Part shown: piece by piece, positions 20,564 through 33,249 of the stretch
Layout: every line of letters starts with the position of its first letter
Numbering within the stretch: position 1 is the stretch's first letter
DNA from: Cristatella mucedo
Taxonomy: Eukaryota > Bryozoa > Phylactolaemata > Cristatellidae
Assembly: GCA_009760855.2 (NCBI GenBank)
Contig: WPIO01000185.1
Location: 418,001-482,000 of the forward strand
DNA length: 64,000 bases
Reading direction: 5' to 3'
Made by a program: the position numbers and the translations under genes
The notes under the pieces: model-generated
The model's input: the letters and a program-made list of their open reading frames with translations, nothing else
Databases searched by the model: none
What the model was told of the DNA's origin: nothing

Positions 20564-23500
20564 GTAAGTTCAAAGTTCAGCGCTGTAGCCGCTACTCCCA
20601 ACTCAAGTGTTGCACAGTGGGAGTGAGGCACAGATCTGGCATGCTCTAACGCCAATGCAGCCGATAGATCAGACAGGATTGAGCGAGTGGTATGCATCGG
20701 CCACCAGTCACTGCTGGTCACTGCTGGTCGCCGCTGGTCGTGACTGCTAGCATGCGGACCGAAGGCCGCTTAGGCAGTGACTGCGCTATGCAAAACTCTC
20801 CTTCGTAACACCCACATAGTCTTTATGGCTTTGTGGAGTTACAGACGGAGATACATTAAATTACACATGCTTTTCAGAAGTTATAAACGCTCCTGCGAGG
20901 CAGCACCCTATCCTTTCCTACTTCGCCAGGGATGCTTGCTTGTTGAAGCCCAAGCCAGCTCTTCAGATAACCCGCTCTTTATCGCTTATGAATCTGCTGC
21001 TATCAAGCTGGTCGCCTGACGGTAACTTATTGGTTACCTGTTGCTTTCCATCGCAAGAAATACTGAAATCGTGAGGGCTTATCGCTTCAGGCGGCTTGGT
21101 CTCCCACACCGACGGTGGCATTGGATTCGCCGGCTGCTAGTAACCTGCATGTTAGCTATGATTGTGCATACCTGTTACCACTTTGCTATCATAGTTCAAA
21201 CGCATTATTAGATGTAATTTATGTTGGTAAGGTCAGTGAATTATGCAATAACAAATGAAAAGCGGCTGGAACCGCCGTGGGGGAGGGCTAGGACCGTCAG
21301 CTGACACCCCTGGTTTGGCTGGAGCTGCGAGCTATGCACCCGCTCGTTTGCCATGACTAAAACTTGGCTAAAATTGGCAAACTGTCCAACAATTAAAAGC
21401 GCTACCCCGGCTGGTTTCTCCTTCTTTAAAACCCAATATCGATCAAAACTGGAGAGGGAGTTGCTATTATCACACGCTTGAATCACAGATGCACAATCCA
21501 AAAGTGCTGATGTTGACAATCAACCGTCTCATTAACCGCTCCCAGGTTGATTTCTTACCTAGTGATCTCTGTGATGATCTAGCTGATCGCTTCAATAGCT
21601 TCCTTGTCAACAAGATAGACAAGATCAGGGAGTCCATGCCTAATTTGGCAGCGTCCCTTCTGGAATCCTGCCCCTCAATTCCATGCACAACCTCAATGCC
21701 TATATTCAGGGAGGTCACAAGCGACCTTGTCCTGAAGTTCATCTTCCAATCAAAGATGACAACTAAGTATCTGGATCCTATTCTACTGTCCTGCTTCTAA
21801 GATGCATTGATCTGCTGCTGCCATGCATAACTGACATAATATATATGTCGTTAGCCTGAGGTCTTGTCCCAGCACCTTTCAAAAGGGCTGTAGTCAGGCG
21901 GCTACTCAAAGAAGCAACACAAGACCAAGAGAACTTAAGCAACTTCCGCCCACTGTTCCTGCTACCAATTCTATCAAAGGCGCTGGAAATGATCGTGGCA
22001 GACCAGATGAACTTATATAATATCGAAACTTAAAACCTTTCCAGTAAGTTTCAGTCTGGTTTTAGAGTTCATCATAAACGTAGTCGGTATTGCTTTGGCT
22101 GCATAACAACCTACTCCGGAATGCAGGCTTAAATAGAGTATCTCCGGCTCTTTTGCTTGATCTTTAGGCAGCATTTGATACTATCGATCGCCAAGTCCTT
22201 GAGCGCGTCTCACCTCGGCTGGGAATCACTGCAACTGCATTGCAATGGTCTGATTTCTGAGGTCCAATCTCACTGGGAGAGTACAAAGTTTTGATCTGAA
22301 TGAACAAAGATCACCCGAGGAACCCCTGAAATATGGGATACCTCAGGACTTCGTGCTTGGTCCAGTTCTGTTCACTGTTTGTACTCTCCCTCTTGCCGAT
22401 GTAATTGCCAATCACAGTCTAGGCTTTCATTTCTATGTGCTTGACACTTACTTGTACCTTTGTTTTGATCTCTCCCAGTCCTCCAGCAAGTGCAATTCTC
22501 TGAATTCCTTTGTTGCATGTATTGATGACATCTGCACATAGATGGCAGCAAATTTTCTTGAATTGAATGATGATAAAACCACCTTACTAGTTACGGGCAA
22601 ACCAAAAGTGAAGTAGCCACACCAAACCATTTCTCGCCGACCTGCACTGGCTCACAGTCAAGCGATTCATCGACTTCAAAGTTTTGTCACTCACTTTCAG
22701 GTCACTCCAGTCTTTGGCTCCAGCCTATCTCTCAGATCTACTCCCCTACCAGACCAAGATCGTACCACCCACTTTTCGGAATAAACAGTCTATCAATACC
22801 TCGTACAAACCTCAAATCCTCTGGAGACCGTGCATTTAGTTCGTATGCTCCCAAAGCATGAAACTCACTCCCGACCTGCGTCACGACATCTCCTGACTTG
22901 TCCACATTTACAAAGAAAATAAAAGCGCATCTATTTATCACAGCGTTTAGTTAGTCCCTGTGATTCGTCCTTTATGCGCTCATTCGTGCCGACACTGTGC
23001 TGCCACCAACCATACTTGTATGCTGACCATGTGCATGTCATGCTACACTAACCATTCGAACGCGCTTCATTTGCAGCAAATGTAAAGTGCCTGGTAAGAG
23101 ACTGCGTTCTCTGAGGCTGCTATATCAAATGCACTACAAATTTTATTACTGTTATTGTTAAGACGTCGGCGCATGGTCGCGTCCTGCAGCCGCCTCGCCG
23201 GTAATCACAGGAAACTTGAATCTCTAGGTGATCGGTGACCTTCAGCTGGCATGCATCGAAAGTCTCGAAGTTGCTTCGGTTTCCGTCGCCACCTACAGTG
23301 ACTGCAGCGCAGGAGGCTCAGAGGAAGACGAACGAACCCTTCTTGTGCTCGACCTTCAGGGTCTTCCAGCGATCCACTGACATTCTTTCCCTTCACATCC
23401 CTTTTTATCCTGACATCTTTCCCTTCACATGTGTAACGCCGAAGGCTCGGCGGATTACGCTTAACCTGCCGCTTACCGAGCGGCCAAGCCGAAGGCTGAA

Positions 23501-26493
23501 TACGGTTCGGTTCGCGTCTACGCCCAATAAGAAGGCCGCTAAAGAATAAGTGTTCCTGGCTCTGACCTACTTACCGTTACTAAAGGGGTTCTTGAGTCCG
23601 CGGCATGAATTAGAAAGAGACGCGCACAGACTGGAGATTTTATTGAGCTTTATTCGCATGCGCTATAATGTCGCTGCGCGTCTAGCTCAGTTTGATCTCC
23701 ACACCACCCACAAGCTCTCAACAGCACAAGCACTCTTGCGGGGGAAATACGTCTCCGCACTTAGGCTACCTACGTCTATTGTGGGGAACGAAGCGAATAG
23801 GACGGAGCCCGAATCGGAGCCTAGACCCTGACTAAAGAGCTAGGGCTCCGCTTTCGCCATCAAGGCAGGCAGGAATACTTCACTCTAGAGCGTTTTCCCA
23901 GCGGTTAAGGAAATCGCATTTAACATTTAAGGTCAAGGTTAATGTATCTGATGAACGACGCGAGGTAGTAGGCTCAAGCCCCGTGGCATCTGCGAAGTGC
24001 CTGATCAGAGATTAGGTTTTTTTATAGCGCTATACAAATAAATTAAATATACATACATGTATATAGTGTTATTAACCACTGCGGCGTTCAAGCATAGGCA
24101 CATTACTTCCAGTAGAGCCGCGTGACCCTAGGAGTAATGAGCGTGATACCAGCAATTGGAGAACTTCACATTTAGCCGCAGCGTGTCTCCTGGTGTCTTG
24201 AGCCCTGCTTAGGTAATTAGCTTTACAAGCAAAACTATTTTCAGTCGGCTGCAGAGTAGCTTTCATCGCGTGGGAGCTACCTCTTCCACTTGACGGTTCA
24301 CGGCATTAATAAAAATGTTTACCAGGAACGCCGTGTGTTATCCTAATCTAAATTAGTAGCTCCTGCCTGATATATTTCGCAGCTATAAGGAGAAGGCCGC
24401 TACTACGAAGCCTCAGGCATCGATTGACTCGATTTTTAACTATATCCCTGATGGCTCATTTGATGGAAGAAAGGCCACGCCAACCCCGACCAGGTCGTCG
24501 TCAGGGAGGCGAAACTGTCATCCGTCGGTCGTTTCTATGACAAATGACCTTCGGTCGCAATCTCTTTCGAAGTAACTTAATTGGATGCATTGCGGCTTAG
24601 CGCAGGTTGACTCTCAGTTCGCCCAGCAGATAGCGCTGGCAAAATTTGGAGCACTTTGGGTTAACTTTCAAGAAGTCCATTAAATTAAAGCTTTGAACCT
24701 ACCCAAGAAGAACTCTCGCTTCGCTTTTTTTCAAGAGGATATGTGAAAAATTCACATGCTAGTTAGACTGTTTCACCCTCATGTAAGCATTCCCTTATTT
24801 TCGCCCTACAACCTAACCGAAAGCAACCGAAGGTGTTGGTTGAGCCGACACGTTTGCCAAGCGAAAGAGGTCAATTTGGAATAGGTCACCCCGATTCTGT
24901 GCCGCGAGGCTACAGACGATTGTCTGGCTGAGCCAGTTTTGACGCCGGCGCCCGGTTGCATTTTCGAGTGATTCTAGGTCCGGCTGTTTCTTCAGTGAAG
25001 AAGCAAACCTCCGGATGCGTAGGCACCGGGTATACGGAGCTTGCCACGGGCAGGCGTAAATCCACGACCGCCAGCTCGTCTTACGTGGCCGGCGGGCCTG
25101 AACCGCTCGGCGTAGTCGCTCGGATTTCATAGCCCGACGGCATTGCTGCGGCCCGTTCGCAATCGCGATGCGTGCGCCGAAGTGCGATTTCTTCCTTTTA
25201 GACCCGAGAACGGCAAGGCAGCTGTGCCAGCTGATGTTGCGCCGGAAGCCGCCCGGCTCGCGTCCAGCCGCAAGCGCCTAGCGACGAGCCGCCCAGCGAT
25301 CCGGGCCAACGCAGCGCCGCCCGCGGCGCTCCGATCGCGACAATTTGGCGATCACTTCACAGCTTCGCGCTTCGCATCCTCTTCGTTGCCAGGTGGATGT
25401 TCGCGAGACGTCTCAGTTTGCGTGCAAAGCCCAGAGGTTCGTCCTGTACGTGACCATGGACGCGTCGGCGACCATCCTCGTCGCCGTGAGCGCCGATCGC
25501 TTCGCGGCGGTGTGGCTGCCGCACCTCCGGAAGCGCTCCTCCGCGGCCGCGACGAAAGCGTGGGCGGTCGTGGGCGCGCTGACGGCGTCGAGTGTCCTCT
25601 TTAACTTGCACGTTCTCTGGACGCGCGGGGAGCAAATCGTCGTCGTCGTCGTCATCGACGTCGGCGACAGCGCAGCGCCGCCTCAGCCGGCCGGCGCGAC
25701 CAATCGCACGAGCGTGGTGCGAGCGTGTGGCTACCCACGGCCTGAGTACGAGGCGTTCTGGTCCAGCTATCAGGGCTGGCTGGGAATGGCCTACTTCTGT
25801 CTGCTGCCCTTCGTCGCCATGGTCGTGCTCAACTCGCTCACCGTCGCCAGGCTGCACGCTAAGCGCCGCGCACGCAGCCGCCGGGCGGCGACGACAAGCG
25901 ACGAGAGCGGCCGGCCGCACGTGACCGTCATGCTACTCGTCGCGTCCATGTTCTTCGTTTGCGTCACGGCGCCGGCGTTTCTGTACAACAACATCGAGGC
26001 GATGAGCGACCGGTCGGCTCTGGACGAGGCGGCGCAGTGGCGCCTGCGAGCAGCCGACTCTTGTGCCACGCTACTGCAGTACTTGAACCACGCCGCCAAC
26101 TTCTACATGTACGCGCTGACCGGCCAAGGGTTCCGGCGCGACGTCGCGACTAGCGTTCGCAGTCGACGGCGCAGTCGGTCGTCGACGAAGAAGACGCCTC
26201 CGACGGGCGCTCAGCCTGCTGGAGGCGGAGGGGCGCGAGTCTGCCCCTCAAACTCTCCTTCCGGGCTCTCTGCCCCGACCCGGACACAGCGCGCCGAAAA
26301 CTGTGGCTCCACCATTCTGAGAGCGGGCACAATGCCCTCAAACTCGACGTCGCTTGGGGCAGAGCGCCCGGCTGCTGCGATCGCACGCGGAAATCGAGCG
26401 CCTCGGCGCTTGCATGACGCTCCGGTGCGTCAGGTGACAGTCACCTGCGGCGGACGAGAGCCAGTTGGCGCCCCCCGGCTCGAAGGCAGCTGA
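20312..26493 (+). CDS. rhodopsin-family G protein-coupled receptor, FMRFamide/neuropeptide-receptor-like (two exons)
   Basis: The exons are 20312-20563 (84 codons from ATG) and 25393-26493. Both junctions are phase 0: GGG|GTAAGT donor, TTGCCAG|GTG acceptor. The joined protein is about 450 residues. Exon 1 has a short N-terminus with a possible N-glycosylation site (NSS), TM1 with the family GN pair (AAGTIGNVW), and TM2 with the conserved Asp (SHAVLDTVVL). Exon 2 has the TM3 disulfide Cys (FACKAQ), SADRF in place of DRY, an extracellular loop with a second Cys and NRT site, and TM5 around WLGMAYFCLLPFVAM. TM6 has FFVCVTAPAF instead of CWxP, TM7 has LNHAANFYMYALTG instead of NPxxY, and the cytoplasmic tail is long, Ser/Thr/Arg-rich and low in complexity. 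The TM7 form recalls lophotrochozoan peptide receptors. The ligand is unknown. The coding sequence is GC-rich compared with its repeat-filled intron. I am sure of the GPCR call, less so of the subfamily. Confidence 0.85.
20783..20868 (+). mobile_element. LINE-B 3' tail fragment in the GPCR intron
   Basis: GCGCTATGCAAAACTCTCC, then CACCCACATAGTCTTTATGGC and GGAGTTACAGACGGAGATAC followed by an ATTAAATTAC tail, matches the reverse complement of 37603-37690. Only the LINE terminus was inserted. Confidence 0.75.
21478..23155 (+). mobile_element. LINE-A diverged copy in the GPCR intron
   Basis: It runs from the pre-RT linker (NPKVLMLTINRLINRSQ readable at 21489) to a degraded hairpin at 23085-23130. 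RT regions are recognisable (SLGFHFYVLDTYLYLCFDLSQ, where the catalytic Asp pair context is damaged). An internal deletion near 22610 joins the palm directly to the C-terminal domain. There are many stops. It lies in the sense direction of the receptor gene and should be spliced out. Confidence 0.85.
23160..23880. other. unassigned intronic sequence
   Basis: No exon with a recognisable receptor segment and no known repeat family was found here. The frames at 23235-23831 have no domain. Confidence 0.45.
23886..24050 (+). mobile_element. SINE1 diverged copy in the GPCR intron
   Basis: The head CCCAGCGGTTAAGG and the B-box-like region GTAGGCTCAAGCCCC are followed by GCGAAGTGCCTGATCAGAGATTAGG and TATAGCGCTATACAAATAAATTAAAT. 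This is the LINE-like 3' end of SINE1. Confidence 0.65.
24051..25120. other. unassigned intronic sequence
   Basis: I see no supported exon or repeat between the SINE1 copy and the GC-rich area before receptor exon 2. Confidence 0.45.
25393..26493 (+). other. GPCR exon 2 (TM3-TM7 and tail)
   Basis: The acceptor AG is at 25391-25392. The open frame extends further 5' only by chance (it starts at a TTG). The exon carries TM3 to TM7 and ends at the stop at 26493. It lies in a GC-rich, CpG-rich block. No AATAAA signal was noticed in the 500 bases after the stop. Confidence 0.8.
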
Positions 26494-27029
26494 TACTTGC
26501 CGTTTTAGATTTCGCCGAACACGGCTTCGGTGGCCCCAAGCACCTAGGGCCCTCGAAACTCTCGCGGCGACGCGAGGACGGAACGAGCGCGCCAGTTCGA
26601 GGCCGAGGCCGAAGGGCGGACGGGGCTGCAGCGCCCGATGGTGGCTGATAGCGACGGAGGGCTGTGCTGCTGAATGTCTCGCCGTTCTTCGGGCCTTCGA
26701 GCCAAAAACCTCATTCCTTGGCTTGCAACGCACCTCCTCGACCACCCGGCGATCGCGGCGGGCTGCCGCTAGCGAGTGGGTGGGCGCTACCCGCACTCTT
26801 GAGTGAAAGCTCAGCGAATCGTTGGCGGTCATTTTCGGTACGAACTGAATACCAGACTCTCTGTTTGGTACTTAAGTGGTATGTCCTGTAAGACGTCGCC
26901 CTGGTTTGACTCGAGGGGAAAGTAGGAAAGTGCTCACCTTTGATGACCGAGGCATGAGGTCGATGAACCCCGTGGCGTTTGCCGAGCGCCGGGATAAGAA
27001 TTCAAATTTCTTAGGGCGCCATACACAGG

Positions 27030-27225
27030 TTGTACACACACACACACGCACACGCACACGCACACGCGCGCACGCGCGCACGCACACGCACACGCACACG
27101 CGCACACGCGCGCACACGCGCGCACACGCGCGCACACGCGCGCACACGCGCGCACACGCACACATGCACACACACGCGAGTGCACACACGCACACAAATA
27201 TATGTATATATGTATATGATAGTTA
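27030..27225 (+). repeat. (CA)n / (CACG)n microsatellite
   Basis: A CA run with many CGCG interruptions covers about 27035-27197, followed by a short ATATATGTATAT stretch. Confidence 0.95.
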
Positions 27226-28456
<1,231 letters not shown>

Positions 28457-28933
28457 ACAAGACAGGCACGTTCAACAGTATGATACAATCCTTTCATTTA
28501 CTTGAGAGCACAATGACAAGCATTGGACCACAAGCCTCATTCTGAGTACTACTTTGAATTAAATATGTGGATTAATTTTGTTATAAATCGCTTAAACACT
28601 GATTCAAGGTTCGCTGAATCCGAGAATCTTGCCCCACCATTAACAGAAACTCTCTATAGTTGTCTCGGGTTGTGGCAGTTTTGTAGCTTAGCATTACAAT
28701 GGCATCTGTGCCTGCTGCTTCACACTGGACGACCTACAGCATATCGTATATTTCTACAAATCAGTGCACTGATTCTGCTTATTGCATTGAGATAACCATA
28801 GTTTGTGAATTCTCCTTGGCACTTCAAAAGAAGCATGAGCTTGATAATACATAATCTTGCAAATTCCCAGGATACTTTTCAGCATGTGTCGTCAATGGCC
28901 CGGCTATTTACAAGGAAAGTAGGTGTTACGCAT

Positions 28934-29810
28934 GACTTTTCGGCCACTTCTCAAGAAAGCTACACTAGACCAAGAAAACTTTAGCAACTACCACCCAGTT
29001 TCCCTTCTACCATTCCTATCAAAGACACTCGAACGGGTCGTGGCGGACCAGCTAAACTCGTATATCGAAACCTCACACCTTGCTAGTAAGTTCCAGTCTG
29101 GCTTTAGAGATAATCACTCCATAGAGTCAGCATTGCTTAGGGTATACAACGACCTACTTAGGACTGCAGATATGGGTAGGGTGTCTGTGCTTGTTTTGCT
29201 TGATATTTCGGCAGCTTTTGACACCATTGATCACAAAGTTCTTCTAGAGCGCCTCTCATCTCGCCTGGGCATCACTGGCACTGCTCTGCAGTGGTTCAGG
29301 TCCTATCTCAGTGGGAGACTCCAGAGTTTTGACGTGAATGGACAAAGATCATCTGAAGTACCTCTGAAATATGGAGTACCTCAGGGCTCAGTGCTAGGTC
29401 CGGTTCTTTTCACGGTTTATACTCTGCCTCTTGCTGATGTGATTGCCAAGCACAATCTAGGCTTTCACTTCTATGCGGATGACACTCAGTTGTACCTTTG
29501 CTTTGATCCCTCCCAGCCTTCGAGCACCTCAAATTCTCTAAACTCACTAACTGCATGCATTGATGACATCCGCACATGGATGGCAGCAAATTTTCTAAAA
29601 CTTAACGATGATAAAACTAACTTACTTGTTATGGGCAAACCCAGTGTGATCCAGAGATTGAAAAGGCTGACTCTCAAAATTGGCTCTTCCAGCATATCTC
29701 CAGTTGAATCAGCTCGGAATCTAGGTGTCATATTCCAAAGCGACCTCTCGTTAGACGACCATATCAGCTCTCAGCTCCTCAGTCAAATCCGCCTATTTTT
29801 AGCTTCATAG
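28934..29810 (+). pseudogene. LINE-A reverse transcriptase domain (copy 10)
   Basis: This is one continuous frame with all RT catalytic motifs: LLDISAAFDTIDH, GVPQGSVLGPVLF, FYADDTQLYLCF and the downstream LKLNDDKTNLLVMGKPS. It is the longest uninterrupted LINE-A RT frame in the window. It lacks the N-terminal endonuclease and is broken at the 3' side, so it is not a working ORF2. Confidence 0.88.
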
Positions 29811-29871
29811 CATTGCTAAAATTCGGGCTTGTTTAGATAAAGATACCACGTCCAAGTTAGTCCATGCATTC

Positions 29872-30279
29872 GTGACATCCCGTCTCGACTTCTGCAACTC
29901 ACTGCTTACTGGCCTACCAGCATGTGCGATCAGGCGATTGCAGCTGGTGCAAAACTCGGCAGCTAGACTTGTCTGTCATGAGCGTAGCAGTTGCCACATT
30001 ACTCCACTTCTCGCCGACCTGCACTGGCTACCAGTCAAGCAACGGATTGACTTCAAGGTTTTGTCGCTCACTTTTAGGTCCCTTCACACTATGGCTCCAG
30101 CCTACCTTTCAGATATACTACCCCAGCAGGCCAAGCATCGTACCACCCGCTTTTCGGAATCCAACAGTCTAGAAATACCTCGTACAAACCTTAAATCCTT
30201 TGGAGACCGTGCATTTAGTTCGTATGCTACCACAGCCTGGAACTCCCTCCCGACCTGCGTCAGAACATCCCCGACCTGA
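29872..30279 (+). pseudogene. LINE-A C-terminal domain (copy 10)
   Basis: The frame continues the C-terminal domain (TSRLDFCNSLLTGLP, HITPLLADLHWLPVKQRID, SFGDRAFSSY). It stops early because of a one-base loss before the family terminus. Confidence 0.85.
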
Positions 30280-30704
30280 CCACATTTAAAAGGAACCTAA
30301 AAACACACCTATTTAGGACAGCATTTAGTGGGTCCCTGTGATTCGTCCTTCACGTGGTTATGCGTGCTGACACTGTGCATGCTGCCACTAACCACATTCG
30401 CATGCCAACCCTGTGCATGTCACCCCTAACCGTATTATTCATTTTGTTTGTTTTTCAAGCATGATTTTACTTACCATTCAATTGCATTCACTTTCCAGCA
30501 AATGTGAAGCGCCTTGAGAGAGATTAAGTTCTCTGAGTTCGCTTTATCAAGTGAATTATTATTATATTATTATTTTCAAGTGTGCTACTGCAATCAATGT
30601 GCAAACAACCACTATGGCAATCATCTTACACGCTCTTGTAGTTATGCTATCACATAGTCTGGAGTTGAACGAGCATTCCGCCTCCCACGAGCTCCTCTTC
30701 CTGC

Positions 30705-30786
30705 TTTGCAGCAAATGTAAAGCGCCTAGAAAGAGATTGAGTTCTCTGAGGGCGCTTTATCAAGTGCATCGTTATCATTATTATTC
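30705..30786 (+). mobile_element. LINE-A 3' tail-only insertion
   Basis: GCAGCAAATGTAAAGCGCCTAGAAAG through GGGCGCTTTATCAAGTG and an ATTATT-like tail reproduces the last 80 bases of LINE-A. Confidence 0.75.
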
Positions 30787-30982
30787 TTTCGAAGGCTTCT
30801 CTTTGTTTAATGTCACTCCTAAGCAAGTAAACCATTATTTAGTGCACGAAAGGACTCCCATGCATACAGTAATCTTTGGAGCACATTCAATGTGGCAAAT
30901 AGCTGCTCTGCAATACAGTGATGCAACCGTCGATGACATGATATGCTTGTAGAAGCACGTGCCACTTTAAAATATCCGTTGA

Positions 30983-31175
30983 TCAACAGGCAGCCATCCT
31001 AGCTCTTTTAGCAAAGGAAGCACATGATCAAATCTCTCGCATTTGCAAACTAGTCCTACAGCCAAATTCATAGCCAAATGCAGTGGTCAAGTACCTTTTT
31101 TCGGTAACCCAACCAAAGTGGAGTTAGAATAATTTAGCCGAAACAGAACTAAGGAGCTAGTCGTTTTTTGCATTC
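30983..31175 (-). mobile_element. LINE-B fragment
   Basis: GCAGCCATCCTAGCTCTTTTAGCAAAGG and later ACAGAACTAAGGAGCTAGTCG match 38103-38275 in the same orientation, with many substitutions. Confidence 0.7.
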
Positions 31176-32255
31176 TACCGCAATGCAAATGCCGTGCACT
31201 AAATCCATCGATTAATTAGTGAGTGCACATATGTTTCCATATACTCATGTAGTTATTATGCCTTATCATGAAAAATATAGCACAGACGTTGTTTGATGTT
31301 GTTAAAAAACTCTGGGAAAGCTCTATGGAATTGATGTAAACTCACAAACTACTCTAGCTTAGTGTAGGGGTTCATAAATATGTTAATACGTTCGTGTCGT
31401 CGTTATTCAATGTGAGGAACGTCCTTAAATGCTGTATGGGAACTGTGAGGTTTGTAGAGGGTGGATAGGCTGAAAAAAGGCTGCTGGATATCTTGGGCAT
31501 TGGCCTTTAGTACTAAGTATTTTTTATTATGCCGGAATGTGGTGAGTTCTAAGGCGGCTAACTATTCTAGCTAAGATTGCGAATGAGAGTCAGCCTTGTG
31601 GTTCGGGTCGTTAGGAAGTCTGCAGTCTTAACATTGCTTCATTGATAGGAGTAAAGGATTTTCTAGGATCGGCACCAAGATCAAAAGATCATTATTGTGA
31701 GAAATTTGCTGAAATGACATTAACAGTCTACCACATTTAGAGCTGAAACAAGTTTGACTACGATTTTATGTGACGGGAAGAGACGCCTCTATCCCTAACT
31801 GTTACCACAGTGAATGGATGTGCAGTCTAGGGGTAACGGCCGCCGTTGATCAACCTCAAGGGGTATGTGGGACTGCCAAAGCTACCGATTTGACAGTTGT
31901 ATGATTTCTTGCCTTTGGAAAAGTTAAGGCACAGGAACCTTTTAGACTTTGCCCAGATTGCATTGGGGCTGGAAGAGCCTGATTTTGCAGATACAAATTA
32001 TAATCGCATGTCTGATTCTTGAATTGGATCTAGCAAATTGTCAAAACGGGGCCAGACAATTGAATCTCTTCGAACTAAAGATCTCTAGAAGGTTGAAATT
32101 TTTATGGCATCAGGATCCAAAAATGGTCTTATTAACGATGTTGCAATGCATCACCTAACGCACTAGTTGTTGGCTCACGCCCAGTGTAATTTCCAAGTAC
32201 CAATCGACCGAATGCCGAACTTTGTGAGATTGAAATCACAAAACATTTACTCGAG
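31176..32255. other. unassigned sequence
   Basis: I find no supported gene or repeat family in this stretch. Confidence 0.45.
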
Positions 32256-32261
32256 TGGGAA

Positions 32262-32470
32262 ATAAATAATAATAATAATAAATAAATAAAATAAATAAAT
32301 CCTAGCTGATTAAACAGCCTCTTTGTTTATAGCGACAGAAGAGCCTTTGCGGCTATCACCACCGCTTGCAGTGGCGATAAAGAATCGCCCACTGAAGGAA
32401 TAAAAAACAGACCTTGGGACCGAGGTCGTGAAAGCAACCACCTTACCTAGTGTGCCATCACGGCTCACCT
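32262..32470 (-). mobile_element. SINE2 (tRNA-derived)
   Basis: Read on the minus strand it has the head GAGCCGTGATGGCACACTAGGTAAGG, a degraded B-box, the GGCGATAGC-type body, and the ending TCGCTATAAACAAAGAGGCTG followed by an ATTTATT tail (32262-32300 on the plus strand). Confidence 0.75.
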
Positions 32471-32734
32471 TCGGAGTTGCTGCTGTAACGGCTAAGCTAT
32501 CAACACTGGCGTTCCCTAGTTAGCTTAGCACGTGTTCACAGAGTTGAGGCTTTAAATGATCGTTTAGAAGCTAGTGCCGAATCTCGGTGTACTCGGTGAG
32601 TGTGACTATTTGTGATTAAAAAGTTGGTGTCAAGTGTAAATAATATGCATATACAGAAAATATTATATTGATTAAATGTAGCATGTAAGCTCTATGGTCG
32701 GTGACCTAATAACTTACGTGCTACAATCACTAGG

Positions 32735-33110
32735 TAATCAGGTAAAGAGCACTGCCAAATATCGTACAACCGGCTGTTCTGACTCAAAACGTTCAGCCTC
32801 GTACGAGCCTCAAAACCTTTGAATGCAGCGCCTTTCGTTCGTACGGTCCCAAAGCCTGGAACTCACTAGCAAAGAACTTCGCAACATCCCCTGAATGACG
32901 ACATTAAAAAGGAGCTTAAAACAAATATCTTTTTATTACATCATTTAGGGGATATTCTCGATTCGTCATTCGTGTGCATGCATATGCTTACACTGTGCTT
33001 GCAACCGGCGGAAATTGCCACCCATCGGTTAGTAATTATTTGTATAATGCATCTGTAAAGTGCCCAGAAAGAGGTCCAGTTTCCTGATGGCGCTATACAA
33101 TGAGGCATCC
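32735..33110 (+). mobile_element. LINE-A old 5'-truncated copy
   Basis: CGTACGAGCCTCAAAACCTTTG, then GGTCCCAAAGCCTGGAACTCAC and the 3' UTR and hairpin remnant (GTGCCCAGAAAGAGGTCCAG ... GGCGCTATACAA) are recognisable but diverged. Confidence 0.7.
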
Positions 33111-33249
33111 AGACTGTTCTTACCTAAGTGAAAGTTGTATAAGTTAATGGTAGGTCATGCACTATGACGTATCCTTTCACTGTGGCAGTCCACTTATTTT
33201 CCATTATTATGCTAGGACATACTGAGTGAGGTAAGTGAAATTGCTGTCT

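Larger units (their letters stand above)
28934..30575 (+). mobile_element. LINE-A copy 10, 5'-truncated, well preserved
   Basis: It begins abruptly inside the RT fingers (PLLKKATLDQENFSNYHPVS), continues through palm and C-terminal domain, and ends with the hairpin at about 30505-30550 and an ATT-rich tail. The reading frame is open from the truncation point to 29810. It breaks near 29768 where TCAGCTC is duplicated, and again near 30270 where one C is missing from a C-run. Confidence 0.9.

Noticed and set aside
25143-25392. GPCR exon 2 starting further upstream
   Set aside because: The longer open frame begins at a non-ATG codon and has no membrane segment. The acceptor at 25391-25392 joins exon 1 in phase and restores the TM2-TM3 order.
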